Positions 36,382 through 44,880 of a stretch of 64,000 bases of DNA are shown here, piece by piece. The DNA is taken from NCBI RefSeq assembly GCF_042685085.1, contig NZ_JBHUMM010000010.1:302232-366231 (forward strand). Direction: 5' to 3'. This DNA is from Marinicrinis sediminis. GTDB taxonomy: Bacteria > Bacillota > Bacilli > Paenibacillales > KCTC-33676. The stretch's first letter is position 1; each line of letters begins with the position of its first letter. Under the pieces are notes generated by a model. The model was not told the origin of the DNA and made no database searches. It was given only the letters and a program-made list of their open reading frames with translations. The position numbers and the translations under genes were made by a program.

Positions 36382-37746
36382 CTAGTCTTCGCTCCTTCTC
36401 TTAAACGGGGACAGATAGACGCAGTAGTCAACAAGGTTGGTTATGGTGGCTCTGCCTTGTGCTTTTAAGGCGGGGTGCTTGAAGATGGAGCGTCCAGGCT
36501 TGGAATTGGCCTCAAACATCCAGATGTGCTCTTTCTGATCGATGCCGATATCAAAACCCAATTCTCCAAGCTGGTAGCTGTAGTTGCGTTCAATGGCTTC
36601 AGATAGTTGGATGCATGCCTCCTTGGACTGTGCGATAATGTCCTTTGCCTTTTCTTCCGTAAATGCGTGGCCGAGCGCCTGCTGGGGCGTGAGCAGCCTC
36701 CCGCCTGTACGCAGATGTGTGGTCACGGAGCCTCGGCCCGCTTTTTTGGCGCCAATCGCGGCGACCTGCCATTTGCCTTGCTCATTTTTAACAAGGTGAA
36801 ATCTGAAATCCAGCGGACAGCGGTCAATCTCCACCAGCCGGACTCCTTGCTGCGCCACATATCTGGATAATCGTCCTTTGCGTTGTCCCAGCATGTTCAT
36901 CAGATCACCAAATGACCGGAATCGCAGCAGGACGTTTTTGCCATTGCTGCGGAAGCGTGAGAAATAGCCTTTTTTCGAATTGTAGGTCAGCCGGTAGATG
37001 CCTTTGCCGAGACTGCCTGAGGTGGGCTTCAGGTAAATAAACTGATGCTTTTCCAGCATGCGTTTGATTTGATCCGCGGATGGATTGATGATGGACTCGG
37101 GCACATATTTTCTCGACTCGGATGTTCCGTCCAGCAGCCTGTAGACATCCCACTTGTCGAAGAAGCTCCAGTTGAACAGTGGAATACCCCGGCGCAAGAA
37201 GCGTTCCTTCATCTGAATAAAGCTGGGGGACTTCTCCATGGAACGGCTGGGCAGACGATTGTAGATCACGTTGGGTAGAGAAACGCGTTTTTTGACAATG
37301 TGACCGGCTTGATGCAGGAAATAGCCGATGGCGGTTCCTTCGGCCCAATCCACACTGCGAGGGGAGAAGGCATAGATATAGCCCGCCTTGTTGCCGGCCT
37401 GAAGAATCTGTTTGATGAATTCGGTACGAGAGCCGAAGGGCTTGCCGGGACTTTGAATGACGCCGGTCATGATCCCGATAATCGGACCGAGCTGGAGCTG
37501 GTCCTTGGTATACGTGACACTGCAGGATTTGGCGTTGGGGATATGGAGCATGGATTTGACTGATATGGGGAGCACGATGTTGTGCGTGGCTTTCTTCATT
37601 CTCTTTACCGTTAAATTCACGCTGTTCTGTCCAAAGCGTACGGTAGTGGTTCTTCCGCTCATATTCAGCTGCTTGTATAACGCCTGTGAGATGTACAACG
37701 TATTCGTGTTGTTTCTTGTAAACTTGAGATTACAATTGGACAACAT
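36382..37746 (-). CDS. YheC/YheD-family ATP-grasp protein, copy 3 (long type)
   Basis: 454 residues. Has an extra N-terminal domain of about 90 residues (ISQALYKQLNMSGRTTTVRF), beta-rich, before the shared core (LGPIIGIMTGVIQSPGKPFG). Glycine-rich loop KPTSGSLGKGIYRLTY and metal-binding end DIGIDQKEHIWMFEANSKPG are intact. AGGAGGG nine bases before the ATG. Same length and layout as copy 1, so long and short types alternate for the first four genes in transcription order. Confidence 0.9.
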   Translation of the reverse strand: MLSNCNLKFTRNNTNTLYISQALYKQLNMSGRTTTVRFGQNSVNLTVKRMKKATHNIVLPISVKSMLHIPNAKSCSVTYTKDQLQLGPIIGIMTGVIQSPGKPFGSRTEFIKQILQAGNKAGYIYAFSPRSVDWAEGTAIGYFLHQAGHIVKKRVSLPNVIYNRLPSRSMEKSPSFIQMKERFLRRGIPLFNWSFFDKWDVYRLLDGTSESRKYVPESIINPSADQIKRMLEKHQFIYLKPTSGSLGKGIYRLTYNSKKGYFSRFRSNGKNVLLRFRSFGDLMNMLGQRKGRLSRYVAQQGVRLVEIDRCPLDFRFHLVKNEQGKWQVAAIGAKKAGRGSVTTHLRTGGRLLTPQQALGHAFTEEKAKDIIAQSKEACIQLSEAIERNYSYQLGELGFDIGIDQKEHIWMFEANSKPGRSIFKHPALKAQGRATITNLVDYCVYLSPFKRRSED

Positions 37747-37752
37747 GGATTC

Positions 37753-38859
37753 CTACCCTCCTATAGGCTGTTCATATAAATAACGGACGTAGTGTATCGG
37801 ATTGGTTAATGAGCGTTTGGCGGTCTGCTCCAATCCAGCCTTCCGAAAAATTTGTCTGCCCGGCTTTGAATTGACCTCAATCAGCCACAACTTTCCACTG
37901 GTATCAATGCCGTAATCAATCCCGAGTTCAATCATTTTTCCGTATCTGGCTTCAATTGCGGGAGGAACCAGGAGGGAGAGGTTGACCAGTTCCAGCAGAA
38001 TGCGTTCGGTTTCCGTTTCCCCGTAAATGGATGTCAGAAAAGGCTGTGCCGCGACGGCTGTGCCACCTCCGTGCAGATTGGATATGAGGCTGTCCTTGGC
38101 CCCCATGCGAATGGCATAGCCGGTCATTTCCCATTCCCCGACCGCCCCGCGTTGCAGCATGACCCGCAGGTCAAAGGCTTGCTCATCCGGGGTTTGCAGA
38201 GGAAGGAATGGCTGCATAATATAAGTGCGGCGCTGTACATAGGTACGCAGCCAGCGGGCGAACAGGGAGGTACGGTCAAAGGTGTGTCTGGTGGTTTCGT
38301 TGTGCGGATTGCGTCCGACTACGACCCAGGATTGATCGGCTGCTCGACGAATGTACGCCGTACCCTTGCCCTGCATGCCTCCGTTCGGTTTGAGAAAGAC
38401 AGCGCCGAATTGATCCAGACCTCGCTTGATATCGCGCAGGCTGCTTACTTTTTCAGTCGGAGGCAGATGCTCCTGGAGCTCTGAAATGTCCATCAGTACC
38501 TTCCACACCTGGTATTTTCCGCCCAGCCTTTTGTTCAGCAGTCGAATGGAACAGGCAGAGGCCTGCCTCGCAAATTGATGATAATGCTGCTGATCCTGCC
38601 GATTGCGAAAAAAGCAACGATCATACACGAAGCGAGGCAGGGGAAATGACCCTTCCTGCCAATCACCGCGGGGATGAGAGAGGGTATAGCCGATCGTTTG
38701 CCTGCTTTTCCAGTTAACCCCTTGCGGCGTGAACACGTAGGTGGGAATGCCCTGCTGCTTTCCCAAGCGACAAAGACGGCCCAGCAGTTTCTTTTGCTTG
38801 GCGTGCCTGCTTGCAGGCGGAACGGAAACCAGAATGCCAAGGTACTGAGGCTTTATCAT
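37753..38859 (-). CDS. YheC/YheD-family ATP-grasp protein, copy 2 (short type)
   Basis: 368 residues, short type, begins YLGILVSVPPASRHAKQKKL. Glycine-rich loop KPNGGMQGKGTAYIRR differs from the other copies (no GKGI-L-R but GKGTAYI). Metal-binding end LGIDYGIDTSGKLWLIEVNS is complete, with Glu and Asn. AGGAGG eight bases before ATG 38859. It begins 12 nt after copy 1 and ends 6 nt before copy 3, so the array is one operon. Confidence 0.9.
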   Translation of the reverse strand: MIKPQYLGILVSVPPASRHAKQKKLLGRLCRLGKQQGIPTYVFTPQGVNWKSRQTIGYTLSHPRGDWQEGSFPLPRFVYDRCFFRNRQDQQHYHQFARQASACSIRLLNKRLGGKYQVWKVLMDISELQEHLPPTEKVSSLRDIKRGLDQFGAVFLKPNGGMQGKGTAYIRRAADQSWVVVGRNPHNETTRHTFDRTSLFARWLRTYVQRRTYIMQPFLPLQTPDEQAFDLRVMLQRGAVGEWEMTGYAIRMGAKDSLISNLHGGGTAVAAQPFLTSIYGETETERILLELVNLSLLVPPAIEARYGKMIELGIDYGIDTSGKLWLIEVNSKPGRQIFRKAGLEQTAKRSLTNPIHYVRYLYEQPIGG

Positions 38860-38871
38860 GCTGGATGCCTC

Positions 38872-40236
38872 CTATTCATTCGTTAAATAATGAATGTACT
38901 GCACACATTTCCGTACGGAAGGGCGTATTTTCCCTTCTGTAAGCGGCGTGTTATCATTTTTGGATGGTTTCGTGTTCACCTCAATGAGCCAGACCCGGCC
39001 GCTGGGTTCCATCGCCAGATCAATGCCGAATTCGGCATAATGCTCCGACAGCTGCTTTTCCAGCGCTGCTGCAATATCGACAGAGGCTCGTTGCAATCTG
39101 GCCCTCATCTTCTCCTTGCTGAGTGCTGCGGAGAGGTTGGATTTGAGCAACGCTTCCTTGACTCGGCTGAGGGTGCCGCCCCTCGCCAGATTGGAGACGA
39201 TGGAATCATTGCCGGAGATACGGGCTACGATTGAGGTAACCGACCATTTTCCTGCTTGATTTTTTTGAACAACCGCGCGAAAATCAATAGGACGGCCACT
39301 TGCCTGAATGAGCGTGACCCCCTGCTGAATTTGATATTTGCGACTGCTGAGTTTGCCGGAGAGGCTTTGATAGCATTTCTTCAGGCTGGTGAAATGCGAT
39401 CGGCGTGTTCGACTGAGACCAGCAGATTGACACACATACGTGCCGCCAGCTTGACGGTCAATGCGGAGAATGCCTTTTCCAAGACTGCCGCTGATCGGCT
39501 TGATAAAGACGGTGGCATGTCGTTGAAGCATGCGCTTGAGCATGTCATAATTTTGATAAAGATGAGACTCAGGCAAATATTTGCGGATCGCGGGATCTTG
39601 ATTCAGGGCCGCAAACACATCGGTTTTATCCAAATAACGTTCATTGAAGAGAAATCTGCCCGGTTGCTGCTTGATCTCGTTCATGAACTGCTGGACTTTC
39701 GCAAGATTTTCATATTTGCGGGAAGTGAGTCGGTTGTATACCACATCCGGGAGCGGGAAGGAACCCTGCTTCCAGCCGTGCTGGAAATATCGGCCCTGTA
39801 AGGTGCTTTTCTTGGAGTCAATGTCCCTGGGCGTGATAAAATAGATGATACCGCCCATCATGCGCATCGCCTCGGTCAATTCTTCACAAAAGGCTGTATT
39901 CGAGGCAAAGGGGCGCTGCTCGGCAGAACTGTACGTCCGGCTCATCATGACCGCAACCAGAGGTCCCAGGCGGAGGGTTCGCGATGCAGGAAGGTATTTC
40001 CCGCATATCGTCATGCCCTGGTGCAAGCCGAGTGTTTGGGCCAGGCTGGCAGAGAGGGTGATTCCTTTTGTTCCTTTCGTGCTTTGGACCGAAACGGGCA
40101 GCCTTTCTGATCCGAATTGCAATTGAACCTGCTCGGGTAATTTCCATGCCTTCAAAGTTGTAGAATGAATGAGGACGGTGTGTTGTCCATGAAGCGGTTG
40201 GGCATTTGCGATATGAACGGTCCATTTTTTTGACAT
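38872..40236 (-). CDS. YheC/YheD-family ATP-grasp protein, copy 1 (long type)
   Basis: 454 residues, first gene of the leftward array. N-terminal beta domain (about 1-95; LPEQVQLQFGSERLPVSVQS) precedes the ATP-grasp core. Glycine-rich loop KPISGSLGKGILRIDR; metal-binding end DLAMEPSGRVWLIEVNTKPS. AAGGAG nine bases upstream of the ATG. In Bacillus the yheC and yheD genes lie beside yheB and yheA, and homologues of both are next door here on the opposite strand, which supports the assignment. Confidence 0.9.
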   Translation of the reverse strand: MSKKWTVHIANAQPLHGQHTVLIHSTTLKAWKLPEQVQLQFGSERLPVSVQSTKGTKGITLSASLAQTLGLHQGMTICGKYLPASRTLRLGPLVAVMMSRTYSSAEQRPFASNTAFCEELTEAMRMMGGIIYFITPRDIDSKKSTLQGRYFQHGWKQGSFPLPDVVYNRLTSRKYENLAKVQQFMNEIKQQPGRFLFNERYLDKTDVFAALNQDPAIRKYLPESHLYQNYDMLKRMLQRHATVFIKPISGSLGKGILRIDRQAGGTYVCQSAGLSRTRRSHFTSLKKCYQSLSGKLSSRKYQIQQGVTLIQASGRPIDFRAVVQKNQAGKWSVTSIVARISGNDSIVSNLARGGTLSRVKEALLKSNLSAALSKEKMRARLQRASVDIAAALEKQLSEHYAEFGIDLAMEPSGRVWLIEVNTKPSKNDNTPLTEGKIRPSVRKCVQYIHYLTNE

Positions 40237-40284
40237 TCAACGGTTCTCCTTCCAGCACCGACATTCATCTTCTGACATTACTTC

Positions 40285-40292
40285 ATCATATG
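40285..40292 (-). promoter_or_regulatory. Possible sporulation-type -10 element for the YheC/YheD array
   Basis: Leftward CATATGAT resembles the SigE -10 (CATACANT, 6 of 7 positions). No good -35 was found at 14 bp, so this is only a hint that the array is expressed in the mother cell. Confidence 0.22.
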
Positions 40293-40351
40293 AACGCCCA
40301 AATAGCTTGGTGAATCATCTTCAGGCTGTTTCGAACAGGAGGAATGACACA

Positions 40352-41524
40352 ATGATTGCGTTTATTGTCATCAGTATTTTGGTTGCCGCGGCCATTGGCG
40401 GATTGACCAACCATCTGGCCATCAAGATGCTGTTTCATCCCCGTCAGCCGGTCATGGTCAGGGGGAAACGAATGCCTTTCACACCGGGCTTGATTCCCAA
40501 ACGCAGAGAGGACATCGCGGATGCCCTCGGCGATGTGGTGGCCCAGTATCTCGTGACGGCAGAAGGGTTGTCCAGACTGCTGGATGAAGCTTCTTTCCAG
40601 GAGAAAGTAGAAGGGAAAGTCAGGCAGGAGATGCAGCGATGGAAAGACTCAGACCTGTCGATCCGCGATTTTGCTTTGCAATGGCTCACAGAAAAGCAGT
40701 GGGAGGACATGAGGCACATGCTGCTTCTGGCTGCCACATCCGGCAGTTCGGCTGTGCTGGACAGACTGGAGCGATGGACGATGCAGGACGATCGTCCTTT
40801 GAAGGAAATACTGCCTGCAGCGTGGCTGTCCAAGCAAGAGGAAGTTGTCAATCGGGGCGCAGAAAAGCTGGCGGATGCCCTGCGGGAAGAATTGCAGTCT
40901 GCCCGTGGCGAACTGCTGCTCAAACAGATGCTGTCCAAGTTTATGGAACAGTCATCCGGGGGACTGCTCGGCGCGCTTGCGGGCATGTTCATGGACGCGG
41001 ACCGTTTGGCAGATAAGCTGAGGCCGATGCTGATCGAGAAACTGCATGCTCCGGATGTCCAGTTTGCGCTGCGCGGCTTTCTCAAGCGGCAGTCCGATCG
41101 CCTGCTGAATCAGACAGTAGCGGAACTGGCGGCAAAGGTGAAGGAAGCGGATGAGTCGCTGTTTAGCTCGTTGAAAGAAGAGATCCACCGTCATATTTCA
41201 GAAGGAAAATGGCTGCATGAACTGGAAAATGGGCAAGCAGCGAAGGTGGCCGTCTGGGTAGAAGCGCATATGTTGCCGAAGCTGCCTGAATTACTGGGCT
41301 GGTCTGTTCGGCAATTGCAGCAGCGCATGGCTCGTCTGGTTCAGCTGCTGAATCTGCCCCGTCTCGTCTCGCAGGAAGTGAGAAAGTTCCCGATCGAGCA
41401 GTTGGAGGATGTGATTCTTCGTCTGTCAGGCAAGGAATTTCGGGCGATTACCTGGCTCGGCGCGTTGCTGGGTGGCATGATAGGGCTCGTTCAAGCAGGC
41501 CTCTATGTCCTGATCGGCATCTGA
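40352..41524 (+). CDS. yheB: DUF445 family membrane protein, YheB-like
   Basis: 390 residues. N-terminal hydrophobic segment (IAFIVISILVAAAIGGLTNH) running into LAIKMLFHPR, then a long amphipathic helical region, and a C-terminal membrane segment (GALLGGMIGLVQAGLYVLIG): the usual DUF445 layout with both ends in the membrane. AGGAGG eight bases before ATG 40352 fixes the start; the in-frame codon at 40307 has no site. Role unknown; conserved beside yheA and yheCD in sporeformers. Divergent from the YheC/YheD array. Confidence 0.9.
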   Translation: MIAFIVISILVAAAIGGLTNHLAIKMLFHPRQPVMVRGKRMPFTPGLIPKRREDIADALGDVVAQYLVTAEGLSRLLDEASFQEKVEGKVRQEMQRWKDSDLSIRDFALQWLTEKQWEDMRHMLLLAATSGSSAVLDRLERWTMQDDRPLKEILPAAWLSKQEEVVNRGAEKLADALREELQSARGELLLKQMLSKFMEQSSGGLLGALAGMFMDADRLADKLRPMLIEKLHAPDVQFALRGFLKRQSDRLLNQTVAELAAKVKEADESLFSSLKEEIHRHISEGKWLHELENGQAAKVAVWVEAHMLPKLPELLGWSVRQLQQRMARLVQLLNLPRLVSQEVRKFPIEQLEDVILRLSGKEFRAITWLGALLGGMIGLVQAGLYVLIGI

Positions 41525-41665
41525 TCAATGTAACCGCCTGGCGCTACCTGCGTGCAGATGCGTTTTATGTGAGGGATAGCAAGTGAAAATAGCCAACAGA
41601 ATGCAAGAGATGGCTGAATGAACAAACGGAAGAAATGAGCATACGAAAAACGGGAGGAAAAAAAC

Positions 41666-42016
41666 ATGAGCGTATATGAACAGGCCAATCAGTTAGCAGC
41701 CTTTATGAAGGATAGTGATGAGTTCAAGCAGTTGAAGGAGGCCTTTGCAGCGATTGAAGGAGACGAGAATGCTACCAGCATGCTGGTAGATTTTCAGGTG
41801 AAACAGCAGGGATTGCAGCAGAAAATGATGGGAGGCGAGGAGCCGGAACAGCAGGAGCTGGAGGAGATCCAGAAATATTTTGATGTCATTTCCATGAATC
41901 CGTTGATTTCCAGGCTGTTCGAAGCTGAGAAGAAGGTACAGGCGATGATGCAGGACGTGCAGCGTATCGTGGCCGAGCCATTTGACGAGATCTACAAGCC
42001 GTCATTTAACGCCTGA
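41666..42016 (+). CDS. yheA: YlbF/YheA family protein
   Basis: 116 residues, all helical, soluble. Pattern of the YlbF/YmcA/YheA family: YEQANQLAAFMKDSDEFKQL, central Gln-rich turn (VKQQGLQQKMMGGEEPEQQE), and the C-terminal helix FEAEKKVQAMMQDVQRIV. YlbF and YmcA affect RNA processing and development in Bacillus; the YheA branch has no defined role. GGGAGG lies upstream of the ATG. Follows the DUF445 gene as in the Bacillus yhe cluster. Confidence 0.88.
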   Translation: MSVYEQANQLAAFMKDSDEFKQLKEAFAAIEGDENATSMLVDFQVKQQGLQQKMMGGEEPEQQELEEIQKYFDVISMNPLISRLFEAEKKVQAMMQDVQRIVAEPFDEIYKPSFNA

Positions 42017-42079
42017 TCGGACATGTTTCCTTCGCTTGTCTCATATAGATAGAGAAAAGAGGCGAGGGAGTGTGTCACG

Positions 42080-42376
42080 ATGAAGAGATTAGGAAAAGGT
42101 TGGCCGATAAGTGCGGCCGTGATCACCTTCGGCATGCTGTTGTTCATGCTGCCCAGACTGGAAATGGGCCAGGGCTGGAGCATGGCTTCCATCTTCGGAG
42201 TGGTCTGGCTGGGGTTCGCGTTGTTGGTTCTGTCTGCTCATCTGTATCGGTTGCTTGGCGTAGACGAAGAAAAAGAGCGTCAGCTGGCGCGTATCCGTCG
42301 GATGAAGCAGTGGAAACAGGAGAAATGGCTGGAGGAAAAGGTAGAAAGACTAAGCCGCAAGGCAAAATCGAACTGA
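42080..42376 (+). CDS. Small membrane protein, unknown function
   Basis: 98 residues: two membrane segments (WPISAAVITFGMLLFMLP and MASIFGVVWLGFALLVLSAH), then a strongly charged helix that could form a coiled coil (DEEKERQLARIRRMKQWKQE). Not recognised. AGGCGAGGGAG lies 10 to 20 bases upstream. It closes the yheB-yheA transcription unit, ahead of a strong terminator. Confidence 0.75.
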   Translation: MKRLGKGWPISAAVITFGMLLFMLPRLEMGQGWSMASIFGVVWLGFALLVLSAHLYRLLGVDEEKERQLARIRRMKQWKQEKWLEEKVERLSRKAKSN

Positions 42377-42395
42377 CTAGCCATATGAACACACA

Positions 42396-42469
42396 AAAAA
42401 AAGAGGCTTGGGCGCCAATCCGTCGTGCATTTGTATCATACTTGACGGGATGAGCTCAGGCTTCTTTTG
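42396..42469. terminator. Bidirectional terminator after the yheBA unit
   Basis: A 15-bp stem with three G-U pairs, with an inner CCGTC/GACGG stem, flanked by an A-run on the left and TTTT on the right; it lies between convergent genes ending at 42376 and 42523. Confidence 0.78.
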
Positions 42470-42522
42470 TATGTAAGAGGGGTCCAAAACGTATGTAAAA
42501 TGGCGCAGCTTTCGGCGCGATC

Positions 42523-42732
42523 TTAACGAATACTGAATTGCCGGATAACCTCATTCGTAATCTCTTCCATATGTTTGGCCTTGCGAACGACTTCTTCCGA
42601 GATGTGTTCCAGCACGTCTTGATTGTCATGATGCTGGTCGGCCAGCAAATGCAATTGGTCTTTGTATTGGACGAGTGTAGATTGGATCGCCATTTTCAAA
42701 TATTTTTTATATTCGTTCGGATGGTTTTCCAT
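42523..42732 (-). CDS. Small helical hypothetical protein
   Basis: 69 residues, charged and helical, His-rich in the middle (LHLLADQHHDNQDVLEHISE), no membrane segment; possibly a coiled coil. AGGAGGG sits six bases before the ATG, a strong reason to accept it as a gene. Not recognised. Convergent with the yheBA unit and divergent from ytoI. Confidence 0.72.
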   Translation of the reverse strand: MENHPNEYKKYLKMAIQSTLVQYKDQLHLLADQHHDNQDVLEHISEEVVRKAKHMEEITNEVIRQFSIR

Positions 42733-43012
42733 GCTGCTCCCTCCTGTTTGCTCTAGTGAACTGCTATACTAATCAGAATATAGGAACAATATGTAAATGT
42801 ATACATCATTTAAACGATGGGAAAAACAGTAGGCACCATGCTTGATTTGTGATAAAATATTTGGTTTGATACTTTATTTGGCACTTGTGAATGTGGGGAG
42901 GATACGCGGTAAGGAAGGTTGCTTGCATGTGGATACGAAGGTGTGATGGATGGCACAATCAAAGTGTGATATAGTACAGATAAGTACAGTTATAAGGGTT
43001 GGGGTGTAACAG

Positions 43013-44344
43013 TTGAAGCATATCCATCAGCACGTCACGAAGCATGAACAAATTTTGAAGTACATAGAAAGTCTGGAGATCGGACATAAAATTTCGGTAC
43101 GTGGTATCGCCAAGGAAATGGAGGTCAGTGAGGGGACGGCCTATCGAGCGATCAAGGAGGCCGAAAATACGGGTCTCGTCAGCACGAAGGAACGGATCGG
43201 AACGGTGCGTATTGAGAAGACCCAGCGTTACCTGGATCAACTGACCTTTCGCGAGGTTGTAGACATTGTGGATGGTCGTGTTCTTGGCGGATCTTCAGGT
43301 CTCGACAAGACGCTGAACAAGTTTGTGATCGGGGCCATGGAACTGGAAGACATGAAGCCGTATGTCGATCAGGGCAGCCTGCTCATTGTTGGAAATCGGG
43401 CAAACGCACATTTGATGGCGATGGAGCATGGCTCCGGTGTGCTGATTACGGGCGGATTTGAGATTATGGGTGAGGTCAGGGCAATGGCCGATGATAAGGC
43501 CCTTCCGGTCATCTCCTCCAAGTATGATACGTTCACGGTGGCCTCGATGATTAACCGGGCGATGTATGATCGCATTATAAAGAAAAAGATTATGCTGGTG
43601 GAGGATGTCATGGCTGCCAAGGCAGAGATCCCGTTTCTCAGACCGGGCAGTCAGATCGCCGACTGGAAGAGACTTTCACAGGAGCACGGGCAGGAGCGAT
43701 TCCCCGTCGTCGATGAATGGGGCCGGGTGATCGGCATCGTGACCTCCAAGGATGTTGTGAACATCAGGGAGGATCAGTCGATCGAGCGTGTCATGACCCG
43801 TAATCCGCTTACCGTCACCTCACAAACCTCAATCGCCACTGCCGCGCATCTGATGGTATGGGAAGGAATCGAACTGGTTCCCGTCGTCGATCATAACCGC
43901 AAGCTGCTAAGTGTGGTCGGTCGTCAGGAGGTGCTGAAGGCGATGCAGATGTCTCAGCACCAGCATCAGGCTGGAGAAACGTATGAGGAGCAGATCTGGT
44001 CCTCCTTTGAGGAACAGGTCTCCGAAGTGGGAGAAATGCGGTTTGTCGGGACACTTACCCCGCAGATGACCAATACCCTCGGGACCGGTTCAGAAGGGGT
44101 ACTGACGCTCTTGTCCGCGCTGGGCGCACAGCGTTTGATCAAGGAGCAGAAGCGGGGCGATCTCGTCATGGATAACATGTCGCTCTATTTTATCAAGCCG
44201 ATTCAACTGGAACACCAGATTGTCATTCGGCCGAAGATGATCGAACTAAGCCGGCGGTTTGGCAAGGTTGAGGTGGACATTCACCATCATGATCAGATCG
44301 TCATGAAAGCACTCATTACCGCCCATGTTATTGAGCAGGGCTAA
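43013..44344 (+). CDS. ytoI: HTH-DRTGG-CBS-hotdog regulator, YtoI-like
   Basis: 443 residues in four parts: a winged-helix DNA-binding domain (EIGHKISVRGIAKEMEVSEG, 1-60), a DRTGG domain (about 75-180; LIVGNRANAHLMAMEHGSGV), two CBS repeats (about 190-310; FPVVDEWGRVIGIVTSKDVV and ELVPVVDHNRKLLSVVGRQE), and a hotdog thioesterase-like domain (330-443). CBS pairs commonly bind adenine nucleotides, so it may sense energy or second messengers. Start is TTG 43013. In Bacillus ytoI adjoins ytpI and ytrH/ytrI, which also occur nearby here. Confidence 0.9.
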   Translation: MKHIHQHVTKHEQILKYIESLEIGHKISVRGIAKEMEVSEGTAYRAIKEAENTGLVSTKERIGTVRIEKTQRYLDQLTFREVVDIVDGRVLGGSSGLDKTLNKFVIGAMELEDMKPYVDQGSLLIVGNRANAHLMAMEHGSGVLITGGFEIMGEVRAMADDKALPVISSKYDTFTVASMINRAMYDRIIKKKIMLVEDVMAAKAEIPFLRPGSQIADWKRLSQEHGQERFPVVDEWGRVIGIVTSKDVVNIREDQSIERVMTRNPLTVTSQTSIATAAHLMVWEGIELVPVVDHNRKLLSVVGRQEVLKAMQMSQHQHQAGETYEEQIWSSFEEQVSEVGEMRFVGTLTPQMTNTLGTGSEGVLTLLSALGAQRLIKEQKRGDLVMDNMSLYFIKPIQLEHQIVIRPKMIELSRRFGKVEVDIHHHDQIVMKALITAHVIEQG

Positions 44345-44433
44345 CCCATTGTGTGCGGAGACAGCTGCATGATATGTAACATTTCTTTGGAGATGTTCGA
44401 TTGCAAGCGCCTGGAGAAAGGGAGAAGAGAAGG

Positions 44434-44850
44434 ATGCAGAGAGTGAATGTTGCGTATGCGCTCGTACAAGATGAGCAAGGAAGAGTATTAATGGTTTACA
44501 ACCGAAGAGGGACCTGGTCGCTTCCTGGCGGAATGGTGGAAGACGGTGAGACGTTGACGGAAGCCGTTGTGCGTGAAGCTAAAGAGGAGACCGGGTTAAC
44601 GGTGACTGTGCATGAGCTGGTTTCTGTGAATGAAGCATTTTTGGACGAAAAACAAGTGTTGTTTTTCACCTTTCTTGCAACGGCAACGCATGTGCCGGAG
44701 CAATTGGAGGGGGATGATCAGATCATAGAGGTGGCATGGAAAACCATCGAAGAAGCGAATGCGCTGATGTCTTACTTGAAGCAGGGCATTGAGCAGCTCA
44801 TTCATCGGCAAGGCTCGATGTATACCCTTCAAAATAAACGGCCCTCTTGA
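44434..44850 (+). CDS. Nudix hydrolase
   Basis: 138 residues. Complete Nudix box from GGMVEDGETLTEAVVREAKE through ETGL, giving the GX5EX7REUXEEXGU pattern that binds metal and cuts a diphosphate bond. Closest in style to MutT/YtkD-like nucleotide hydrolases; substrate not readable. GGGAGAAGAGAAGG precedes ATG 44434; an in-frame TTG lies at 44401. The terminator stem overlaps the last codons. Confidence 0.88.
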   Translation: MQRVNVAYALVQDEQGRVLMVYNRRGTWSLPGGMVEDGETLTEAVVREAKEETGLTVTVHELVSVNEAFLDEKQVLFFTFLATATHVPEQLEGDDQIIEVAWKTIEEANALMSYLKQGIEQLIHRQGSMYTLQNKRPS

Positions 44851-44868
44851 AAAAGAAGGCCGTTTGAT
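44836..44868. terminator. Terminator between the Nudix gene and the DoxX-like gene
   Basis: Perfect AAACGGCC/GGCCGTTT stem with added inner pairing, spanning the Nudix stop codon; TTT follows on the right and the leftward side also has a short T-run. It can serve both convergent genes. Confidence 0.6.
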
Positions 44869-44880
44869 TCCGTTGGTTCA

